From positions 620,001 to 684,000 of the forward strand of contig CAWGYT010000010.1 of NCBI GenBank assembly GCA_963826795.1: a DNA stretch of 64,000 nucleotides, read 5' to 3'. Positions 30,985 to 40,280 of the stretch are shown here, piece after piece. The notes under the pieces were generated by a model. It did not search any database, was not told where the DNA came from, and saw only the letters and a program-made list of their open reading frames with translations. The position numbers were made by a program, and so were the translations under genes. The DNA is from CAWGYT01 sp963826795. Its GTDB lineage: Bacteria > Planctomycetota > Planctomycetia > Pirellulales > Pirellulaceae. Position 1 is the stretch's first letter; every line of letters begins with the position of its first letter.

Positions 30985-31770
30985 ATGAATCGCATTCAGC
31001 TCCTCGAAGACCACTCGGATACCGCACGAAAACCCTCTTCTGCTGCTGCCGCTCAGCGCAAAAGGTATCGCGCGACACGCGCTGGCAGCCAACGCGAATA
31101 CTCATTTTTCGTTCCCCTGCACTACGAGCCGAACTATGCATATCCCTTGCTGATTTGGCTTCACGGGCCGCATGACGATCACCGGCAACTGAAACGCGTG
31201 ATGCCCCACGTCAGCATGCGCAACTATGTCGCGGTGGCGCCGCGTTGTCCCACTGCGGCGTCGGGACACAGTCAGCCGGCTGACCCCTGGCGTCAGGAAA
31301 CGGCCGGCATCTTCCAGGCACTGCGATCGGTCGACGACTGCATCACGCAGGCGGCAGCTCGTTATCACATCGCCCCGCAACGCGTCTTTCTCGCGGGATT
31401 CGATTGTGGCGGGACGATGGCACTCCGCCTCGGTTTGGCGGCTCCAGATCGCTTCGCCGGCGTGGCCTCGATCGGAGGTCCCTTTCCGGATGGCCATCAT
31501 CCGATGTCCAACTTGATTGCGGCGCGTCAACTTCCCCTGCTGATCGCGCAGGGACGAGATAGCCAAAGCTATCCGATCGGTCGTGTCTGCGAGGAATTGC
31601 GCTTATTCCATGTCGCCGGGATGTGCGTGAACCTCCGTCAGTACCCGTGTGAAGACGAATTGACGACTCAGATGCTGAGCGACCTGGATGCGTGGATGAT
31701 GCAGCTTGTCACGGGAATCGATCCCGAACAGTCGTCACGGACGCAGTTCCCGTTGGATGAACTCAACTGA
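30985..31770 (+). CDS. Esterase/phospholipase-like alpha/beta-hydrolase with altered nucleophile
   Basis: 261 residues from ATG 30985. Fold blocks: YSFFVPLHYEPNYAYPLLIWLHG with the oxyanion-type HGP, then VDDCITQAAARYHIAPQRVFLAG, the nucleophile elbow GFDCGGTMALRLGLA, and PLLIAQGRDSQSYPI with a likely acid Asp. In this family the elbow is GFSQGG; here the Ser is Asp and the Gln is Cys. A candidate base His near the end is not obvious. It could be a non-catalytic relative or use an altered mechanism. No clear link with the flagellar genes downstream. Confidence 0.75.
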   Translation: MNRIQLLEDHSDTARKPSSAAAAQRKRYRATRAGSQREYSFFVPLHYEPNYAYPLLIWLHGPHDDHRQLKRVMPHVSMRNYVAVAPRCPTAASGHSQPADPWRQETAGIFQALRSVDDCITQAAARYHIAPQRVFLAGFDCGGTMALRLGLAAPDRFAGVASIGGPFPDGHHPMSNLIAARQLPLLIAQGRDSQSYPIGRVCEELRLFHVAGMCVNLRQYPCEDELTTQMLSDLDAWMMQLVTGIDPEQSSRTQFPLDELN

Positions 31771-32008
31771 TTCCGGCGAGGCGAAGGGACCTTTACGCAT
31801 GAAGGGTCCCCGGCCTGGTGCGCTTTCGTCCGCCGTCTCTTGCCCTGAGTTCGCCATCGCCGCGAGGCTGACGGCGGATTGCGAATTGACACGTTTCGCC
31901 GCACCCGCTACAACCGCCCCGCCTTGGTTGAGCGATACTGCCACGAGCGGCCCTTCGCGCGTGGCTCTCTTTCTCGCCCCTATTCTGCGATCGTTGAGGA
32001 GCGCTGCT

Positions 32009-32476
32009 GTGAATCGAAGCGATGAGGTCGAGCGTTATCAAGAAACGAACGTGCTGGAGTTCTTTCAGCATATTTTCCGGACCTACGCGGCCCGTTTTCG
32101 TCGGCAGAATGTCGGCTTGAACTTGGATGTCGACCCGTTGTTATGGTCCGAAATACCGCGCCGTCGGGTGCGAGATATTTTGGAGTCGTTCATTGAGGAC
32201 GCCTTCCGAGCGATGCCCGACGGCGGCGTCCTGGATGTGACGGTCGTCGACGGTCGGCACGGGCTTGAAATTGAAGTGGCCGATTCCGGCGAACTGGGCG
32301 GATGCGACGAGGAACAAGTGCGGCGTTTCGCAGTTTGGATGCCGCCTCAGGTCACGCGCCGACTCCCGACGACGGCGGGACTCCGCGTCGAGACGGCCGT
32401 CTGTCCGCAGGGAGGCTTGGCGCGGACGGTGATCGTGCCGCGCCGCGACGTGCGGGATTCGCGTCGAGCGGCGTGA
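32009..32476 (+). CDS. Small protein resembling a histidine-kinase ATPase domain
   Basis: 155 residues from GTG 32009 with GAGGAG about 8 bases upstream. The order of a Bergerat fold can be followed: RRRVRDILESFIEDAFRAMPDGG (N-box position, here without the usual Asn, having FIEDAF), then VTVVDGRHGLEIEVADSGELGG (G1-box like), and a C-terminal TTAGLRVETAVCPQGGLARTVIVP. The N-terminal half (VLEFFQHIFRTYAARF) may be a dimerisation helix. Without a phosphorylatable His it could be an anti-sigma or regulatory protein. It lies 57 bases before fliF, so a role in flagellar control is possible but inferred. Confidence 0.6.
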   Translation: MNRSDEVERYQETNVLEFFQHIFRTYAARFRRQNVGLNLDVDPLLWSEIPRRRVRDILESFIEDAFRAMPDGGVLDVTVVDGRHGLEIEVADSGELGGCDEEQVRRFAVWMPPQVTRRLPTTAGLRVETAVCPQGGLARTVIVPRRDVRDSRRAA

Positions 32477-32533
32477 GGCGAAATGCCAGGCTGAAACGTC
32501 CCGATTTGATTTCCCCTGGAAGGGATGCCTGCG

Positions 32534-33949
32534 ATGCAGTCTGTGTGGCGCACCACCGTGCACTTAAGACGCCAAGCTGGCCAGTTGCCGCCCTGGACGG
32601 CGCCGCTGGCGCTGGCCTTGATCGTCACCGCGCTGGCGCGGGACTTTGGCAGCACCAACGGGCCCAGTCTTCCAGCCGTGAACTTCTGTTAGACGGGAGA
32701 CGGTTTTCTGATAGTCAACTCGGCCCTCTCCTGCGGGCGCTCGCCAAGGCGAAATTGACGGACTATGCCGTTCTCGACGGCCGTCTTCAGGTGCCGGGGG
32801 ATCAAGTGCCGCAGTACTTGGCGGCCTTGGCCTCCAGCGGTGCGTTGCCGAGCGAATTTCAAGCGCACACGCAGGCCGCGCTGGAACAGCGGACGTTGTT
32901 CGAGTCAGAGCGGGATCGTCAGCGTCGACTCGGATATGCACGTGAAAAGGACCTGGCCGTCGCGATTCGTGCAATGCGCGGAATTGAAAACGCGATGGTC
33001 CAGTACGATGAAATCGAGCAAGCCGGTTTTAACCGCACCCGCGTGATGACCGCCTGCGTGGCGGTGCTGCCACGCGAAGGGCACGTTCTGGATCGGCAGC
33101 AGATCCGCACGATTCGCCAGCTCGTGGCCTGGGCCAAGGCGGGGTTGAGTCCGGAAGACGTCAACGTCACCGACCTCCGCTCGGGCCGTGCCTACGTCGA
33201 TCAACTGGAAAACGTGGCGCTGGTTCCTCGTGCGGAGGAATACTTGCAAGTCAAACTCGCCGTGGAAAGAGCTTGGCAGCTGAAAATCCGAGACGTGCTT
33301 CGCTTCATTCCGGAGTCTCAGGTGGCAATCGACGTCGATCTTCCTGCCGTCCCATCCGACTCGGAAGGAATCCCCGGGCTGGACCTGGAACCGACTCGTC
33401 TGGCCGTATCGGTGGGGATCCCCGAATCCTATCTGTCGGCGCGTCAGCAGTCAGACGCCGGTTCGCCTGGAGAGTGGAGACACGGAGCAAGCCAAGGCTT
33501 CTTCGCAACAGTTGCGAGCTGACCTCGAACATCGGATTCGCAGCTCGGTGCGAGCCCTGATCCCGCCGCACTTGGACCTCGCGGCGGCGGTGACGGTGAC
33601 GGTCTTTGAAGACGCAGCCGCGCCCGCCCACGGATTCTGGCGAAACGGGCTTCTTGGGGCGCTGCAACTTCAACAACACCGCGCGGCCTGGTGCGTTGTC
33701 CTCTCTATCGGCACGGCGATCATGTTGCTTCCCTGGCTGCGCCGTCGTCGATCAGGGCGGTCCGTCGAGGTGGGGACCATTCCAATTCAAACCTATCCCG
33801 TGACCTCGGCCATCGATCCCGCCAGGAGTCCGTTGGACGATCACGAGCTCGACGAAGAAACGCTCCGGTCAACGCTGGCCGATTTGGTTCGCGAAAACCC
33901 CGACAACGCGGCTCAGATTCTTCATCAATGGCTTAAGCGAGCCGGCTAA
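32534..33949 (+). CDS. fliF: Flagellar MS-ring protein (two frameshifts)
   Basis: About 471 residues, shorter than the usual 550. The N-terminal membrane segment (APLALALIVTALA) starts from ATG 32534. After a missing C near 32672 come the ring-building motifs LTDYAVLDGRLQVPGDQVPQYLAALASSG (paired beta-alpha-beta) and VTDLRSGRAYVD. Another insertion near 33470 joins the C-terminal membrane segment (WCVVLSIGTAIMLLPWL) and the FliG-binding tail (LADLVRENPDNAAQILHQWL). First gene of the flagellar run. The ring protein anchors the motor in the inner membrane. Confidence 0.85.
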
Positions 33950-34017
33950 GGCTGTTGTTGCGGCGACCGTGGCTCATGCATGGCCAGGGCAGGATGGTGA
34001 ATCAGGAGTCGAGGAAC

Positions 34018-34767
34018 ATGCCGAATACGAATCTGCCGGACACGAATTTGAGTCTTCACCGCGTGGCGTTGTTGGTGGCCAGTCTGGACCGTGAGACGGC
34101 CGACCAGCTGCTGGACCAGTTGCCTGAGGCAACTGCGGAGGAAGTTCGGCGCGCGGTCTTGGAACTGGGCTGCATCGACCCCTCCGAGCAACACCAGGTG
34201 ATTCGCGAGTTCATCCAGGGAGATGCCCTGCCGGCGCAGCGACGCGAAGCAGCGGCACCGGCCCGAATTGGTTTCGGCGGCCCAACTCCGACGGAGCTAC
34301 CCGGACGGTCGACAACGCGAGCGGTACGCGACCGAGTCGCCGAGGCGGGCGAAGGTCCCTTGGACCGAGCCTCGGAACGGTTGATTGCGGAGTGCTTGGG
34401 TGGTGAATTGCCGCAGGCGATCGCGGTCGCGTTGGCTCAACTGCCAACCCGGCGTGCGTCCGAAGTCGTTTCGCACCTGCCCGCGCCGTTGCAAACGCAA
34501 GTGCTGGAAAGGCTGGTCGAGTTCGACCCGGCGTCGAGCCTCGAGTTTCCGGACATTCGCGAGGAGTTTCACCAATGGCTGCTGCAGCAGATCGAGCGTT
34601 CGCTTCATCGAGCGGAGCTGGCGGCTCGGCTCGCAACGATCTTGGACGCGACGCATTCTGGCACTCGACAGCGCATCCTGCATAACGTCTCCAACAGCGA
34701 CGCGCGTTTGGCGAAGGAGCTGCAGCATCAGCTGGACGCGATCCAAACGACATTGGCCTTGCGTTGA
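34018..34767 (+). CDS. fliG: FliG-like motor-switch protein lacking the C-terminal domain
   Basis: 249 residues from ATG 34018 (GAGG five bases upstream). The N-terminal part (LHRVALLVASLDRETADQLL to REFIQGD) matches the FliF-binding FliG N domain; the middle (LIAECLGGELPQAIAVALAQLP and VVSHLPAPLQTQVLERLVEF) matches the FliM-binding domain. The protein ends where the torque-generating C domain with its charged helix would begin. Typical FliG is about 330-340 residues. The 152 bases before fliN carry no C-domain-like sequence in any frame. Confidence 0.7.
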   Translation: MPNTNLPDTNLSLHRVALLVASLDRETADQLLDQLPEATAEEVRRAVLELGCIDPSEQHQVIREFIQGDALPAQRREAAAPARIGFGGPTPTELPGRSTTRAVRDRVAEAGEGPLDRASERLIAECLGGELPQAIAVALAQLPTRRASEVVSHLPAPLQTQVLERLVEFDPASSLEFPDIREEFHQWLLQQIERSLHRAELAARLATILDATHSGTRQRILHNVSNSDARLAKELQHQLDAIQTTLALR

Positions 34768-34919
34768 GTCCGTGTTTCGAGGACAGTCCGACCTCGCCAC
34801 CAAGCGTCGCCGGCCCGGCGAGCTTGAGTCGCCTTGGCGAACGTGAATGCTCGATCATCGTTCTGCCGAGGGCAGACCTTGGCACGGTGGCAGCCGCCAC
34901 GATCCCTGCGAGGAAATCG

Positions 34920-35378
34920 ATGCGCGACGATTATCAGGACATCTTGTCGTTTCGCCGACCCGGTGACGATCGTGATCCCAGCCAACCGACCGACGGGACG
35001 ACCGGTGGGGACGACGTGCATGCCGGATCGGCCGACCCGGACCCTGCCAGCTGGAAGCCAGCGCTGGCCGCGTCGACGGGGCCAACACGCAGTGGGCCAG
35101 CGCGGAGTGGGCCCGAGCCGTTCGCGTGGCAGGACCTGCGGCCATCGCAGGGGCCCTTCGCCGTGCAAGTTCGGCTTGGCAAGGCCAGAGTGCCGCAGGG
35201 CGAACCGGAGTCGCTTCGACTAGGACGAATCGTCACGTTGGACCGAGCGGCTGACGATCCGGTGGAGATCTTGGTCGATGCCCAGCTCGTCGGCTACGGG
35301 CGAATCGTGACCCTGCAGGGCAAGCTGGCGATCGAAATCCTTCAAATGGCCGATCAGCGACAGCGGCGCAGCGCCTAG
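34920..35378 (+). CDS. fliN: FliN-like C-ring protein
   Basis: 152 residues from ATG 34920, preceded by GAGGAAA. The last 70 residues form the SpoA domain: VQVRLGKARVPQGEPESLRLG, DDPVEILVDAQLVGYGRIVTL and KLAIEILQM. The N-terminal half is Asp/Pro/Gly-rich and probably disordered, longer than in most FliN. It forms part of the C-ring and can help dock the export ATPase complex. No fliM is present in the window. Confidence 0.85.
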   Translation: MRDDYQDILSFRRPGDDRDPSQPTDGTTGGDDVHAGSADPDPASWKPALAASTGPTRSGPARSGPEPFAWQDLRPSQGPFAVQVRLGKARVPQGEPESLRLGRIVTLDRAADDPVEILVDAQLVGYGRIVTLQGKLAIEILQMADQRQRRSA

Positions 35379-35456
35379 GTTGACGCCTGGGCAGCATCCC
35401 GCTGTGCCGCTTGAAAAACTCATGTCGACCCCGTGTAGGTGAGGCTTGCCAGCGTG

Positions 35457-36125
35457 ATGAAAACGGTCGGGATTTGCACTGTGACGATGGGTCTGTTGAT
35501 GGTGGCGGGAGAGATCGTGCTGGCCCAATCCGAGCCGTTGACGACGGCCGCCACAAAGATTCAATCCGACTTTCCAGGTGCCTCGGCGACAGCGACTCGG
35601 TGGACTCGCTCGTCGACGTCGCTCGCGGCCAACCACCTCGAGGCACAGCGCCCGGTTGCGTCGCGCCCGGTTGCGTCGCGCCCGCTGCCCCCTCCTTCGC
35701 CCGCCCCGCTTGCCGATCCGTCCACATCGCGTGGGCTTGCGCGTCCGCAATGGCTGGCGCGACGTGCGGGTGTCGTATTGGCGGTCTTTGCCGCGGTGGT
35801 CCTGGTTCAGCGACTGCTGGTGCCGCGGACATCCGTCCCCTTGCCCAATGGCGCCGTTCAGGTGTGCGGGAAGGTCCCCTTGGACTCCAAGCAATCGCTC
35901 CATCTCGTCCGGATCGGCACGCGCCTGCTCGTCCTGCTGGAGTCGCCACAAGGAATGCAGCGAATGGCGGAAATCACCGATCCCGATGAGGTGCGCCGCT
36001 TGCTGGATCCGAAGCAAGGATCCTCGGCCGAGCAACTGGCTCGACGAACTCGGATCGACTCGGATACAGCGCCGAAAGTCAGCCAGGTCTTGGCTCAGTT
36101 CCGGGATTTCGAAGGTCAATTGTGA
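35457..36125 (+). CDS. fliO: FliO-like flagellar export protein
   Basis: About 222 residues from ATG 35457 (a GTG at 35439 is possible). Signal-like N-terminus (ICTVTMGLLMVAGEIVLA), a Pro-rich linker with a repeated VASRP, one membrane segment (GVVLAVFAAVVLVQRLLV) and a cytoplasmic part with LDSKQSLHLVRIGTRLLVLLE, the FliO core. It overlaps fliP as TGATG. It assists assembly of the FliP ring in the export gate. Confidence 0.75.
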   Translation: MKTVGICTVTMGLLMVAGEIVLAQSEPLTTAATKIQSDFPGASATATRWTRSSTSLAANHLEAQRPVASRPVASRPLPPPSPAPLADPSTSRGLARPQWLARRAGVVLAVFAAVVLVQRLLVPRTSVPLPNGAVQVCGKVPLDSKQSLHLVRIGTRLLVLLESPQGMQRMAEITDPDEVRRLLDPKQGSSAEQLARRTRIDSDTAPKVSQVLAQFRDFEGQL

Positions 36126-37048
36126 TGGATCGCCCGCCACGGGTAAAACTCGCACCCCCGGACGCCGGACGTGGTCTCCTGCCCGCGCGACGAATCGGCT
36201 GTTGCCTGATCTTGATGCTGGCTTGGACGTCGGTGGGGCGTGCCCAAATCAAACTCGATTCGGCGGAGACTTCGGCGGCGTCTGCCGTCGACCCGGTGGC
36301 CTTCCCCGCCGCCTCCGCCGATCCGTCCGGGCCGACAACAGATGCCACGCTCAAGGACGACCCGGTCACCGACTGGCCGGCGTGGTTTCGCCCCGAGCGA
36401 CTCGGTTCGTCCGTGCAGTTGGTGACCACGATGACGGTCTTGGGGCTGGTCCCCGCCGTCCTCTTGATGACCACGTCCTACGTGCGAATCACGATCGTCT
36501 TGACGCTCTTGCGACAGGCCTTTGGGACCCAACAACTATTGCCGGCCCAGGTCACCACGGCGCTGGCGATGTTCTGCACCGCCTTGATTATGTGGCCAAC
36601 TTGGACGGCGGTTTACGAGCAGGGAGTTCAGCCATGGCTCGCGGCGGAAGGCTCCGTCGACTGGCAAGCGACGTGGGAAACCGGGATCGAGCCGGTCCGG
36701 ACGTTCATGGTGCGGCAAATTGACTTGCAGGGCAACTCGGATGATGTCCATCTCTTCTTGCGGCGGATTGCCAGCCAGGAGGACTATCCGGCATCCTATG
36801 CCGAAGTGCCGCTGCAGGCGCTCTTGCCCGCGTTTCTCCTGAGTGAGCTCAAGACGGCCTTCGTGATCGGTTTTCAGATTTACCTGCCCTTTCTGGTGAT
36901 CGACCTGGTGGTTGCGGCCGTGACCACTTCGATGGGGATGTTCATGCTGCCTCCGGCGATGGTGTCGTTGCCCCTCAAGCTGCTGATGTTCGTGATGGTG
37001 GATGGCTGGCACCTGATCGTCGAGATGTTGCTGCAGAGTTTTCAGTGA
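36125..37048 (+). CDS. fliP: Flagellar export gate protein FliP
   Basis: 307 residues from ATG 36125, overlapping the fliO stop. A signal peptide (CCLILMLAWTSVGRAQ) is followed by a long spacer and then the four-segment FliP domain: TTSYVRITIVLTLLRQAFGTQ, LPAFLLSELKTAFVIGFQIYLPFLVIDLVVA and SMGMFMLPPAMVSLPLKLLMFV, all characteristic. Forms the export gate with FliQ and FliR. Intact. Confidence 0.97.
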   Translation: MDRPPRVKLAPPDAGRGLLPARRIGCCLILMLAWTSVGRAQIKLDSAETSAASAVDPVAFPAASADPSGPTTDATLKDDPVTDWPAWFRPERLGSSVQLVTTMTVLGLVPAVLLMTTSYVRITIVLTLLRQAFGTQQLLPAQVTTALAMFCTALIMWPTWTAVYEQGVQPWLAAEGSVDWQATWETGIEPVRTFMVRQIDLQGNSDDVHLFLRRIASQEDYPASYAEVPLQALLPAFLLSELKTAFVIGFQIYLPFLVIDLVVAAVTTSMGMFMLPPAMVSLPLKLLMFVMVDGWHLIVEMLLQSFQ

Positions 37049-37082
37049 ATCGCCACGAGGTGAGGCGAGGGAGGAGCCCGGG

Positions 37083-37343
37083 ATGTCGGAGTACGATCTG
37101 GTGGATGCCGCGCGTCAAGCGCTCTTGGCCGCGCTGTTGCTGAGCGGCCCGATTCTGCTGGTGGGTGTGGTGGTCGGGATCCTGACCGGCCTGCTGCAAG
37201 CGGTGACGCAGGTTCACGATCAAGCGCTCAGCTTTGCTCCCAAGTTGCTGGCCGTGTTGGCGCTGCTGAGCGGGCTGTTGCCGTGGATGATGCAGTACCT
37301 GTCCGAGTATGCCGCCGAGCTGTTCACGCACTTGCCGCACTGA
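37083..37343 (+). CDS. fliQ: Flagellar export gate protein FliQ
   Basis: 86 residues, two membrane helices (ALLAALLLSGPILLVGVVVG and LLAVLALLSGLLPWMM) with the typical GLLQAVTQVHDQALSFAPK between them. Usual length. It starts 34 bases after fliP with GGGAGGAG upstream. Component of the export gate. Confidence 0.95.
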   Translation: MSEYDLVDAARQALLAALLLSGPILLVGVVVGILTGLLQAVTQVHDQALSFAPKLLAVLALLSGLLPWMMQYLSEYAAELFTHLPH

Positions 37344-37375
37344 CCCGGAGGCGTGCGTCCCCGACCCGCTCGAAA

Positions 37376-38151
37376 ATGTCGCTTTTCCCGCAAGACTTGA
37401 CGTTGTTCGTTCTGATCGGAGCGCGGCTCCTGCCCGTGGCCGTGTTGTTGCCGGCCTCGCTGCACATCCGCGGGGCGGGACGCTGGTCCTGGGCATTGAG
37501 CGGGTTGCTGGCGCTGATGATCATGCCGGTGCACGTCCGTCCTCCCCAACTGGACTCGGCGGACCTGCCCCAACTGCTGCTGGCGGTTGGGCACGAGGGT
37601 TTGCTCGGCTTGGCCCTGGGATTCGGCTTCGTCGTGATCTTGGCCGGCTTGCAGCTGACGGGAATCCTGCTGACTCAGTTAATTGGTCTGAATTGGTCGG
37701 ACATTTCGGATCCGGGGAATGTGATCTCCGGGACGCACGTGATACATCGCTACTACACCTTGGTCGCGCTGGTGGTCTTAACCGTTTCCGGCGGGCATCG
37801 CCAACTGATCGACGCCTTGCTCGATTCGTTCGCGGCAATTCCTCCGGGCGGTGTTGCGCCGCAAGTGGACGCGGTTAGGCTGTTGGGCGACTTGCTCAAT
37901 CAGAGTCTTCAAACGGGCATTCGCGCCGCGGCGCCGATCGCCTTTTGTCTGCTCGTCTCGACGCTGGTAATCACCGTCTTGGCCCGCAGCGCGCCTATCT
38001 GGGGGCGCTGGGCATGGGGATTGTCGTCAATCTGGTGGTGCTGTTGCTTGTCACCAGTGTTTCGTTGGAGGCGCTGGCCACGTACTATCAGGCCCGCTGG
38101 AGTTCGGGTCTGACGGTCGTGGTGGACTCCTTGCGCGGGGAGGAGCCCTGA
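37376..38151 (+). CDS. fliR: Flagellar export gate protein FliR (one frameshift)
   Basis: About 258 residues from ATG 37376. Hydrophobic, with LTLFVLIGARLLPVAVLLPAS, GHEGLLGLALGFGFVVILAGLQLTG and the conserved LIGLNWSDISDPG, typical of FliR. A missing base near 37990 separates the last two membrane helices (GMGIVVNLVVLLLVTSVSLEAL). It ends three bases before flhB. Confidence 0.92.
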
Positions 38152-38154
38152 TCC

Positions 38155-38898
38155 ATGTCGGATGATGTCTCGGGAGCCGATCGGCCCGCATCGCCTCGCC
38201 GGCGTCAGGAGGCGCGCGAGGCGGGGCAGGTGGTCCGTAGCCGCGAACTGGTGTTCGCCGTGATGTACGCCGCCGTGGGAGGCATGGTGGCCTGGACAGG
38301 TCCAGGAGTCTGGCGGATCGCGCAGCTTCACCTGCGCGAGGGCATCCGGGCGGCCTCGGCTCCGCACAGGGACGTCGGCGAGTTGTCCGAAGTCGTCCAG
38401 CGAGGCTTGCTGCAGTTCGCCTCGGCTGTCACACCAATTCTGGCCGTCCTCTGCCTGGCCGTCGTCGGGGGGCATTGGACGCAGCACGGTCCGCTCTGGC
38501 TGCCGGAAAAGTGCCTGCCCGACGCCTCGCGGATCAATCCCGCTGTCGGCTGGCAACGTCTCGGTCGGGGCGGGTCGTTGGTCCGCTTGGCCATCTGGAT
38601 GGTCAAATCGGTTCTGTTGCTGGGAATCGGGATCCTGGTCTTGCGCGATCAACAGTCGGCGTTGCAAAACCTGATGTACCAGCCGCTGGACCAGATGGTG
38701 CGAAGCGGCGGGCAACTCGTGATCCGTCTGGCCAGTTGGTTGGGTCTCGGGATCGTGGTCTCGGCCGCCCTGGATTACGCCTGGCAAGTGTGGCGTCACG
38801 AAACCTGGCTCCGCATGACTCCGGCTGAGCGCCGGGAAGAGGTCAAAGCCGTCCGAAACGATGTCTTGTCACATCAACGCCGCAAGTCAAGGGCGTGA
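38155..38898 (+). CDS. flhB: FlhB-type export protein, membrane domain only
   Basis: 247 residues from ATG 38155. The N-terminal cytoplasmic segment (RRRQEAREAGQVVRSREL), four membrane helices and the conserved INPAVGWQRL loop identify the FlhB membrane domain. The protein ends at TPAERREEVKAVRNDVLSHQ, just where the cytoplasmic domain starts in normal FlhB. The autocleavage motif NPTH and the domain around it are absent, and no frame downstream to 38950 supplies them. It should still form part of the gate, but substrate switching must work otherwise or through another protein. Confidence 0.85.
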   Translation: MSDDVSGADRPASPRRRQEAREAGQVVRSRELVFAVMYAAVGGMVAWTGPGVWRIAQLHLREGIRAASAPHRDVGELSEVVQRGLLQFASAVTPILAVLCLAVVGGHWTQHGPLWLPEKCLPDASRINPAVGWQRLGRGGSLVRLAIWMVKSVLLLGIGILVLRDQQSALQNLMYQPLDQMVRSGGQLVIRLASWLGLGIVVSAALDYAWQVWRHETWLRMTPAERREEVKAVRNDVLSHQRRKSRA

Positions 38899-38953
38899 GC
38901 GGAGGATGCTTCGGCGGGCTTGGTTGGCAAGCCGGTTCGCCTCGCGGACGTGT

Positions 38954-40063
38954 TTACTCCAGATAGCCGTATCGTCGCGCGTAGCTCTCCCAACGACTGA
39001 GAACTTCTTCTTGCTGGGCGGCGGACAGCTCGTACTGGTTGGTCTGATATCGGCGTTTCTCGTGGGTCATCGCCTCCAGCTCGGGACGGACGGCTTCAAA
39101 GTCACCCAGGTCAAGCGTCCGATAGGCCTCACGCAGGATCGGGATCGGGTCGTCGACCAGATCTTCGTATCGCAGTTCGAACAACTGTTCGGGTTTCAGC
39201 TGGCGGCGTTGATCCTCGAATGCCCGATACATCCGCTCAAAGGCAGCCAGCACGTACGCGTTCAGCTGGCGATGGTGCGGACATTGCAGGCCCTGGGCCT
39301 CGTCGAGGACCTCCCACAGTTTGATCGTCGACGGGTAGATCGCAAGCGGATTGCGGACGATGTGCAGGAAGCGAGCCCGAGGAAACATTTGCGCCAAGAC
39401 GGCAACGCGGGCGGTGTGCGTGGGCGACTTGAGGATCAGTCGTTTGTGGTGTGTGAGCGTGAGGCTCTTCAGGAACGCTTCCAGCTTCTCCTGCCACTGT
39501 CGCAGGGCGGGTTCGGACAGGTCATTGCAGGTCCAGGTATTCCAGGTAGTGGTGGGGTTCGTTGGGAAAAGCGATCCGCAGGTAGGGCGAGGGCAGCCGA
39601 GCGAGCAGAGGGCGAATTCGTCTTCCTGCGGCGAATCCCAGCCGGTTTGAACGTTGTCCATCGGCCGCCGTGCCGGCATGAGGAACCAGAGCAGGCGAGG
39701 CAACCACGATCTGGCTTAGCACGAAGTGGTTGGCGGCGAAGCATTGAAACGTCGTCGGCGTGGCAAATCGCGCATCGCACGACAGCAACTCGTGCAAATA
39801 CGTCGTGCCGCTCCGCCAGTGTCCCACGATGAAGATCGGATCCTCGACCAGTTTGACTTCGCTCAGATCGTCGGCCACACGCCAGGCGATTGAGCGAGAC
39901 TCAGGGACGAGTTGAACAGCGTCGCGGCAGTGATAGTGCCAGCCAATCCCCAGCGCAGGGGATGAACTCGAAATCGATTGTGACACATCAGACGAAACCA
40001 GTCGGAAGTGCGCATCCCGTGCCAGAAGCGCGGGGCCCAGACGGGATAAATCGATTTTTGCAT
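38954..40063 (-). CDS. Sulfotransferase family protein (about four frameshifts)
   Basis: About 369 residues, on the strand opposite to the flagellar genes. The PAPS-binding loop is IFIVGHWRSGTTYLHELL; the second PAPS-binding region is LHIVRNPLAIYPSTIKLW. The N-terminus (YPVWAPRFWHGMRTSDWFRLM) and the C-terminal YELSAAQQEEVLSRWESYARRYGY are as in the planctomycete group. Indels lie near 39527, 39595, 39690 and 39890. It presumably transfers sulfate from PAPS to a sugar or lipid. A cysC gene for PAPS synthesis lies at 59.1 kb but is not linked. Confidence 0.85.
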
Positions 40064-40280
40064 CGCGAACGTGCGCTACTTTCCGGGGAATACAAGGCTC
40101 GGCCGGCTGCAGGATGACGGGATTCAGCTTGCTGTCGGCAAGCATTGCCGGCGGGATCAAAGCGACCTGGACATGAAGCGTTCTTCGAGTACTTTCCCGC
40201 CGCACTTCAAGTTAACTTTTTGTTTTTCGGTTCGAGCTCGCTCTCGGCCGGACCCGTTGCACGCTGAGGTCAGATGCTCC

